Source: Dasypus novemcinctus
Taxonomy: Eukaryota > Chordata > Mammalia > Cingulata > Dasypodidae
NCBI RefSeq assembly: GCF_030445035.2
Contig: NC_080699.1
Span: forward strand, 1,240,001 to 1,304,000
DNA: 64,000 nucleotides
Direction of reading: 5' to 3'
Shown here piece after piece: positions 26,601-35,600 of the stretch. A model generated the notes under the pieces. It was not told the origin of the DNA. It saw only the letters and a program-made list of their open reading frames with translations, and made no database searches. Both the position numbers and the translations under genes were made by a program. Position 1 is the stretch's first letter; the number at the start of each line of letters is the position of its first letter.

Positions 26601-29600
26601 TCGCTAAAGGTTTGTCAATTTTATTGATCTTCTCAAAGAACCTGCTCTTGGTTTTGTTCTTTTCAAGTGCTTTCTTATTTTCTATTTCATTTAGTTCTGC
26701 TCTTATCTTTATTCTTTCTTCTTTCTTCCTTTCTTCTTCCTGTGGGTTTACTTTGTTGTTTTTTTTTTCACTAATTCCTCCAAATGTGCAGTTAGTTCTT
26801 TAATTTTTGCTCTTTCTTCTTTTTTGATGTATGAATTTATGGCTATAAGTTTCCCTCTCAGTACTGCTTTTGGGGCATCCCATAAATTTTGGTATGTTGT
26901 GTTATCATTTTCATTAGTTTCAAGGTAGTTATTAATTTCTTTTGAGATTTCCTCTTTGACCCACTGTTTTTCTAAGAGTGTGCTGTTTAATTTCCATATC
27001 TTGGTGTGAAATCTGGTCCTCTGGCCCTTGCAGATTTCCAGCTTTACTCCACTGTAATCAGAGATATTATTTTGTATGATTTCAATCTTTCTGAATTCAC
27101 TGAGCCTTTCTTTGTGGCCTAGCATATGGTCTATCTTGGAGAATGATCCATGTGCCCTTGAGAAAAATGTATATCCTGCTGTATTTGGGTGTAATGATCT
27201 GTATATATCTATTAGGTCCAGCTCCTCTAATATACTGTTCAAAGTTTTTGTTTCTTTATTGATTCTCTTTTGAGATGTTCTGTCCACAGTTGATAGTGGT
27301 GTATTAAAGTCCCCCACTATAATTGTAGAGGCATCTATTCTATTCTTTCACTTAGTTTTTCCAGTGTTTGCCTCACGTATTTGGAGGCGCCCTTGTTAGG
27401 AGCATATTATGATTGTTCTTTCTTCTTGAAAGATTATCCCTTTCACTAATATGTAGCATCCATCTTTGTCGCTCACAATTGTTTCACATTTAAAGTCTGT
27501 TTTGTCTGATATTAATATAGCTATTCATGCCTTTTTTTGGTTATTGTTTGCTTGTAAGATTGTTTTCCAGCCATTCACTTTCAACCTCCTTGATCCCTGG
27601 GTCTAAGATGTGTTTCTTGTAGACAGCATATAGATGGGTCATATTTCCTTATCTAATCTTCCAGTCTGAATCTTTTGACAGGTGAGTTTAATCCATTGAC
27701 ATTCAGTGTTATTACTTTCAAGGAATTATTTATGTTAGCCATATTTTGTTTTAACTTGTGTTTGTCATATTTTGTTTGTTTCCTTCTCTTTTTGTCTTTT
27801 TTGTTGCTCTTACACTCTCCTCCAACTCTGCCTCTCCTGTTTTTTCCTTTCTTCCTGCAGAACTCCCTTTAGTATTTCTTGAAGGGCAGGGTTCTTGTTG
27901 GCATACACTTTTAATTTCTGTTTATCTGTGAATATTTTGAACTCTCCATCATTTTTGAATGCTAGCTTAGCTGGGTAGATATTCTTGATTGGAATTTTTT
28001 TCTTTTAGTACCTTGACTATATCATACCACTGCCTTCTTGCCTCCATGGTTTCAGATGAGAAATCAGCACTTAATCTTACAGAGCTTCCCTTGTATGTGA
28101 TGGTTTTCTTTTCTCTTGCTGCTTTTAGAATTTTCTCTTTGTCTTGCACATTGGGTAATTTGACAAGTATATGTCCTGGGGGCGGCCTGTTGGGATTTAT
28201 GCTCTTTGGGATGCGTTGTGCTTCTTGGATATGTACATTCATCTCCCTCAGTAGATTTGGGAAGTTTTCAGCCATTATTTCCTCCAACACCCCTTCTGAT
28301 CCCTTTCCCTTCTCTTCTCCTTCTGGGATGCCTATAATACATATATTTGTGCATTTTGCATTGTCGTTCAGGTCCCTAAGTCCCAGCTGGATTTTTTCTA
28401 TCTTTTTATCGATCAGTTCTACTATCTGTTTGATTTCAGATGTACTGTCTTCCATGTTGCTAATTCTCTCCTCTGCCTCTTCTAATCTGCTGCTATATGC
28501 TGAGAGTGTATTTCTGATTTCTTGAACTGTGGTGTTCATCCCCATCATATCTGTTATCTTTCTGCGTATGTCTGCAATTTCCTCTCCAAGTGTTTCCTTC
28601 ATATTGTTATTCTCTTCCTTTACTTCATTAAGTTGGTCTCTAATATATGTTCTGAGATCTTTAATTACTTGTCCGATGTTCTGCTCCCCTTCCTGGTTTT
28701 TAGCTTGTTCATTGGATTTGGCCATGTTTTCCTGATTATTGGTTTGGTTTGCAGTTTTTTGTTGCTGTCTGGTCATCATTTTATCTTGACAGGTTTAATC
28801 AGTTCCTTAGCTTCTTTGTCTAGTCTTGGGGATTAATTAGTTGTTCTTGCGTAAATGTTATGTCTTCTCTTTGTCACTTTGTTCTTCTTATTCTATTTTC
28901 TTGTTGCTGGCTAAGTTCACTTTGAAGAAAATATTAGGGCCAGGGAAAGCAAAATAAGTAAGAAAAGAAAATGTGTAAAGTAGTATTGGTAATAAATGTT
29001 AACAGAGCAACAAGGTGAGATCTAGGAGAATGGATATTAGACTCATGTAAGTTGTGTAGAGTTATAGCAGTAAGTAGAGTACCTATAATGAGACAGTCAA
29101 CTGAACATGGGAAGGAATATAGTATGAATTATAAAGCCAGTGTTTTCATGAGAGAGGGAAAGAGAAAAGAAAGACAGTAATATCAAGAGTGGATTAAAAA
29201 CTGAAAACAGAACAAAGGTATTAGAAATAAAAAGTCAGACAATTTGGGGGCCAAAGAAATGGAGGTGGAATGTAAGAAAAATGTAGATGATGGAGGATAG
29301 AAAGATGTAGGGGAAAGGGAATAATGTTGGTGGCCAAAATCAATACACACAGAAAAGAGGAAATGGAGGATAAGGAAACACAGCAAATGTGAAGCATTCC
29401 CTGCAGCACCTATTACATAAAGAAAATAAAATAAAAAAGAAGAAAAAGAGAGAAAATAAGAAAAAAGAGAAGAGAAGGGGGGGCAAAGAAAAAGGGGGGG
29501 GGGGCGACAAACAAGAAAAAGAAAAAACTAAATAAATGAAAAAGGACCTGGGGGATAAAGCAGGAGAAAAGATCAGGAGACAATGCAATAATAGCAACCA

Positions 29601-32600
29601 CAAAACAAAAAACAAAAAACACCAACATTTCAAGCTAGGAATCCTCTTTGCAGTTAAATAAAACACTTAGGGATCTGACTTTCCCCCTTTCTTCCTTCCT
29701 CACTTCTATCTCTCCCAGGGCAGCAGGAAAGCTGCATGAGGGGTCCAGTAGGAGATTCAAGTGGGTCCTTGGTGAACCAACTCAACACAGAAGACAGTGA
29801 CTCATTATTTCCAGCGAGAGATCACCTACACCTCACCAGAAACCCCAGATATGTTATTGGAAGCTTGGACAGCACGTCCTACAGTCCCTCCCCCGTAGGT
29901 GTGCTAGGGGAGGGCTAATTGATTTTCTGACTCCACCTTCTCCCAGACCAAGTTTCCTATCCCAGGACGTTTAGGTAAATTGGGCTTCCTCAGCAGATTT
30001 GCCTCTCCTTTCCTCCCAGACTCTCCCCAAGTCAGCTGGTACACCCCTCCAAGTTCAAGGAGAGAGAAAAACAACAAAAAACTCCGAGGGCTAGGGTAAT
30101 CAAGGAACTCAGACGGACTTCAGGGCACGGTGGATTCTGGAATGGGAAGTCCGGGATATTGCAGACTCAAGGTGTGTGAGTCTCTGGAGCATGGGCTACC
30201 AGGGTTTAGGGGACACAGACCTGGGAACCACGCGTCCAGTAAACATGGGGTTTGGGAACACCGCAGCACAACAAAGTTTTCAGGGACCGCAGGGGCCGGG
30301 CGGCCAGCCCTAGGGGGAGGGGTCCCGCCCACAACTTCTGACCTCCGTGTCAGAAACCCAAAATTCCACCTCTTGCAAGAATCTCTTCTGTCACTGTCTC
30401 ACCAAATCAACGTCCAGATACCTCCTGCCCTGCAAGCCCCTGAAACAGCCCGGTCCAGCAGGACTCCGACCCTACTCAGCCGCTTCTTTGCAGGAGAGAT
30501 TATGAGGTGCGCTCACTCAGACGCCATCTTGTCCCGCCTCTCGTCTCTGTGTGTCTTAAAACATGGAAACTTAATTGTGAGTTTGGTTTATTTAATTACA
30601 TTTAGTACAAATTTAGAAAATGTAAAATGTAACTAAGCAAATGTGGATATGTTTGTCATTCATTGAAGGAATGTCCTAGACACCAAGGGCGTGTCAGGAT
30701 AATTAGAGACTAGAAGTCGCTGAGCATAAGATCAAATTACTTATTTTTCTTTCTGGTCAAAGTTCTGACCATGTTTGCTGAGGGAAGCTGGGCGAGGTGG
30801 CCCTAAACTGGCTTTTTGAGCTCTGATGCGATGAGACGGTGGAGAGGAAGGAAAGCACTCCTGAAGGGTGAGCATGTGTGTCCTGTGAGACCAGCCAGGT
30901 CCCTCTGGCTAGAATTTTTGGCGTAAAGGCACAGGCTAGTAACTTTAAAACTTGGGGATAGATGCACACCTAGGAGGTCTCCGAGTGGACGGGGCTGGGA
31001 GATGAGGAGGGTAGCCGAAGGGGGAATCTCTGGAAGGTTCTGAAGCTCGGAAAGGATCGGATTCTCTCGGCTCCTGGCCTGGCCCGCTGCCCTTTGCCTT
31101 CCGGCTGAGGCTGCGCCATGGAGGTGTCCCTCTGTCGCTCCTCTCCCTCTGTCCCCCTCCTGCTGGGGTGCCCGTGCCCAGAGCTGAGGGAGGCGGGCTT
31201 CAGAGAAGCCACGGGCAGCTCAGAGGCCTCCGGCCCTTCCCGGATCGCTTTTCCTCTGGTTAAAACATCTTCTCTAAGTTCCCCACCCAAGCATCCTATC
31301 CAATCAAAGTGGTGTTATTTTCCACCAGCCTGAATATCTATCCATAACGATACTTTGCTTTGAGTTTTCCCCTCAAGCGTTTCTTTTTTTTTAATAAAGA
31401 TTTATTTTTTATTTATTTCTCTCTCCTCGCTCCCACCCCTGTGTCTGCTCTCTATGTCTATTCACTGTGTGTTCTTCTGTGTCTGCTTGTATCCTTGTCA
31501 GCGGCACCAGGAATCTGTGTCTCTGTTGCGTCATCTTGCTGCATCAGCTCTCCGTGTGTGCGGCGCTGCTCTTGGGTAGGCTGCATTTTTTTGCATGGGG
31601 CAGGTCTCCTTACGGGGTGCACTCCTTGCGCGTGGGGCTCCCCTATGTGGGGGACACCCCTGTGTGGCAGGGCACTCCTTGTGCACGTCAGCACTGTGTG
31701 TGGGCCAGCTCCTCATGGGTCAAGGAGGTCCAGGGTTCAAACTCCCGTGTGGTAGGTGGACACTCTATCCATTGGGCCAAATCTACTCCCATCCTCCATG
31801 CATTTCTGAGCATCTGCGTTTACAGTCCAGGCATCTTTCCTACTTAGTTGTCAAGTCCTATCTATTCCCGTGACCGCATCTGAACACACGTGCCTGTTAG
31901 ACTGCTTCAGCTCTTCTCTCTGATTTCATGTGGTTCGTTTCCATAGTTCTGCCTCCTGATTTTGAACTGCTTTCCATACTCCAGACTTTCCCGCAGGGTG
32001 GAACAAATTTAAGTCGATTAGTCTGTTTCTTTGGGGTCTCTTACAGTGTGTATTTAATAAACATCTGTGGACTCCCAAACTTGAGAGTGTATGACTGGAG
32101 GCTGGGGCCAGCGCTCCTGAGGACAGTGGCTTGAGCACAGGGGGAGATGTGGGTTAGAGATAGGAACAGCCTAAACTTTGTAGGGTCTCGACAGAGGAGC
32201 TTGTGGAGCCTTCCTGGAAGGCCTTTGAAGGAGAGAGAAGAAACGGATTGTGACAGTTTCAGCTACTCCACTCAGGAGCTCGAGAGCTAACTCAGTGCCT
32301 GTGCCTAAGCGGAATCTGAGTGCGTGCTTGGACAGGAAAGCCACTGTCCCTCTAGAAATTATAGCTTCAGTTTATTGGGTGCCAAGCACTTTCTACCCAT
32401 TTCATCCAAATCCTACCTCTGAGGCAGATATTATTATCCCTATTTCATAGAAGAAGAAACTGAGGCATAGTGGGTTAAATACAGATGGTAACGGTGGAGC
32501 AGAGGCTGGAAGCCAAATCTCCTCTGTACCCACCAGATCTCCTCTGCACCCACCGGATCTCCTCTGCACACACCAGATCTCCTCTGAACCCACTGGATCT

Positions 32601-35600
32601 CCTCTGCTCCTACTGAATCTCCTCCGAATCCACCAGATCTCCTCTATCCCCACCAGACCTCTGAACCCACTGGATCTCCTCTGCATCCATTGGATCTCCT
32701 CTGTACCCACCGGATCTTCTTTGCACCCAAGGACTGAGTTCCTAACCATGACATGGCGTGGAGTCCGTTATGGGGTCTGAAGTCATCGGGCCCCAATGGG
32801 CAGCCTTGGATCTGTGAGGAACATTCCACAGGGAATTCTCAGCCTCAGGAAGGAGAGGAACCACATGTGGCGCTACTCTGAGCTCACTGCCTCTCTTGAC
32901 TTTGTCACGGTTTTCTATGGTAGACTTTCACCAAATGCTTAGTGACCGACTCAAAATCTCAGCAAGTGATTTCAGGATATAGGGGACAGCTCAGTGCAAA
33001 TTACCAAACCACTGCTTACCACATGCTCTCAGGGGAAGCGGGTGTGGCTCAACCAGCTGGGCGCCCGCCTACCACATGAGAGGTCCCAGGCTGGGTTCTG
33101 GTGCCTCCTAAAGAAGACGAGCAGATGCCGCCTCCAACCACAACAAGCAGACGCCACAGGCCAGCAGGTGCCGCAGCCGCAGGGACGGGCGTGGCTCAGG
33201 CCGTTGGGCACTTGCCTCTCACGTGGGAGGTCCTGGGTTCAGTTTCTGATGACACCTGGAGAAGGTGAGCAAACAATAAGCAGATGACGAGAGAACCATC
33301 TGGGGGTGGGATAAACAAAGGAAACGTAAATTTTGAAAAAATCCTTAGCAAAGAATTTCCTAAAAAATCCGTAGCAAAATAAATTTAAATGTTATCAGGA
33401 TAAAGACCCATCCCTTGTGCAGACTTCACTTTCTAAATACTTTGCTGTTACATTTTAAAGGTGGGATCTGGTGCTTGTTGTTTCTTTCAAGGGAGATTAA
33501 ATAGCATCTAATTCTTGGCTTTTAGAAAATCTTGGATCTATTGATGAATTAACATGGTAACACTTGGTTCCATTATCTTTGGGGTACACTGCTAGGAACT
33601 AAATTAAAATCAGGTAATGCTGACGGAATGAAGTCTATGTATTATATTATTTATTCCTGATCCTTCTGTGTTTTGTTACATGTATTCTTGTACTGATTTT
33701 TCAACCATATTTGCTTAGGAGTGAATTAACTTATCTAGTACTACTGAGAAGTTTAACACAGGAATATGGAATGACTGAATGAATAAACTACAGTGAAAGA
33801 TTAAATGGAGCAATTTTCATAACTAACACCCAGAGATCAAGAGTGAAAACACACAGTGGGGCTTCAGGGGACTCATGCAAACTCTTGTGTCTTGTCCAAT
33901 ACTAGTTCTACTTCCCAATTAGAAAAAACTATATGCTGTATAATGCTCTATGTGTTATCTCTTGCTTATTCCCGATCCTTCAGTGTTTAGTTCTGTATGT
34001 TTCTATATTGAATTTTCGCCTGTATTTGTTTAGGACCACGTTAAATTATCTAATAGCACTGTAGAGATTTCATATGTGCTTAGGGCGTTATTGAATAAAT
34101 GAACTGGAATAAAAGATTGAATAAATAACAAAGCCCTCCGGTGGTTTCATTAACCAGACCAAATAAATCTCCACCCAAACGATTAGAGAAATAATCACCA
34201 AGAAAACACCTAAAAACAGTTTGTGCTAAAAAAAGAGAGAAAAAGCTAATAATCACCCTCTTGCTTTTGAACATATTGACAGTGGCCCTGGACGGGATTT
34301 GGAGCATTAAGAGGGACCTCTCCGCGGGCGTGCAGCCGGGACTGCCGAGAGGGAGCGGGCTCCTGCCGCAAGCCAAGTACTACTCGAGGCACGGGGGGCC
34401 GAGAAGTAAGTGCGGGGCGCCCCGAGCTCCACGCGGAGCTCCCGCGGGCGCTGCCCCAGGAGCGCAGCAGAGGCAGGCTCCCCGGGCTCGCGCCTCTCGG
34501 GCGCCTTTAGTTCAGCCTCTTCCTGGCCTTGTGGACTCGGTGACAGCTCAGCTGACTCCCCCGTGGTCCGGAGAAGCCCCCCTCTCACGCGACCCTCGTG
34601 GCTCCTTTCTGCGTGGACTTCCCAGCGCAGGCAGCCCCGTGGGAGAACCCCGCGCTGAGCGGAGGAGCGGGAGGCAGGGGACCGAGGAGCGGCGGGCCCG
34701 GCTCTAGCCGGCTTCCCCGGTCCCGGTAGGGCGGGAGCCCCAGGCTAGGCCCTGCGTGGAGGCGGGAGCAGCGCTTCACCGCCCTGGCCAGACTCTTCTG
34801 TGGCATGAGGACTTTAAATAGATCTACGATTGGGAGGCAACCCTGGGGTGAAGAGGGGAAAGTGGGTGCAGGCCAGGTATGGGTACTCTTAACCAAGGTA
34901 TGAAAACAAGAGCAAGCACTGCATGTCACTATTACTCCAGATTCTGCATATTCAGCAATTCACTGCATTTTCACAAGTCACTTAAGATCAGTGCAGGTCA
35001 TTCTGCACATGAGGAAACTGAGGCACGGAGAGGCCGAGCAGTTCCCAGGGCCCCCGGCTGGTGAGCGGGAGAGCTGGGGTTGGAGCACGGGCAGCTGGCC
35101 TCCATTGTCCAGCGTGCAGATGAGGAAACTGAGGCACAGAGGGGCCGAGCAGTTCCCAGGGCCCCCGGCGGGTGAGCAGGAGAGCTGGGGGCTGAGCACG
35201 GGCAGCTGTCCCCAGGGCCGCACTTGGAGTGCACAACTGCCTCTCTGAGCCAAACGGTGCTCAGGAGCTGGGGTGTCGGCTGGACCTGGGTGGGGGGAGA
35301 CCTCAGCAGAAGTGCCTGAGGGAGGAGGGGCCCCTGCCAGTCGGGGCAGGGCAGGGTGGGGGAGGCACAAGAGGCTGAGCCGCGGCAGGGGGACGCAGTA
35401 CAGGGGCGCGGCAGGCAGAGTGGGCCTGGGGCCTGGGTCCCCCGAGAAGGGCAGTGGCAGCTGGTGTCCACGTTGCCGGGCACGGCGGTGTGGGCTTTGG
35501 GCAGTTGTTCAGTCCCCACGGCCCCGGGGGCGTGGGCTTCAGTTTCCATTTCGCAGGGAGAACACGGGGCGAGATGGCCCATTCTGAGGTCTCCCCAGGA

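Larger units (their letters stand above)
20383..30542 (-). mobile_element. Near full-length L1 with 3' end at left, two nested insertions
   Basis: Minus-strand LINE-1. Right end: 5' terminus with GGCGGGACAAGATGGCG-type sequence (complement at 30522-30538) and a 5' UTR of about 1.7 kb. Then come ORF1 (27840-28779), ORF2 (about 24060-27720) and a long 3' region to a T-rich start at 20383. Candidate target duplication: GTGTCTGTGTATCTT (20368-20382) versus GTCTCTGTGTGTCTT (30543-30557), 13 of 15 matching. The right copy is followed by AAAA, giving an L1-endonuclease-like site TCTT/AAAA. Nested within are a SINE (21707-22084) and an L1 3' piece (22901-23091). Both frames are broken. Confidence 0.8.

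Noticed and set aside
29340-29666. Hydrophobic Phe/Leu-rich frames on the minus strand
   Set aside because: They translate the purine-rich stretch in the L1 5' UTR; no gene evidence.
34406-34707. Read-through of exon 3 to TAG at 34705
   Set aside because: A strong donor at 34405/34406 and the expected Arg-stop end point to splicing. The extension is low-complexity.
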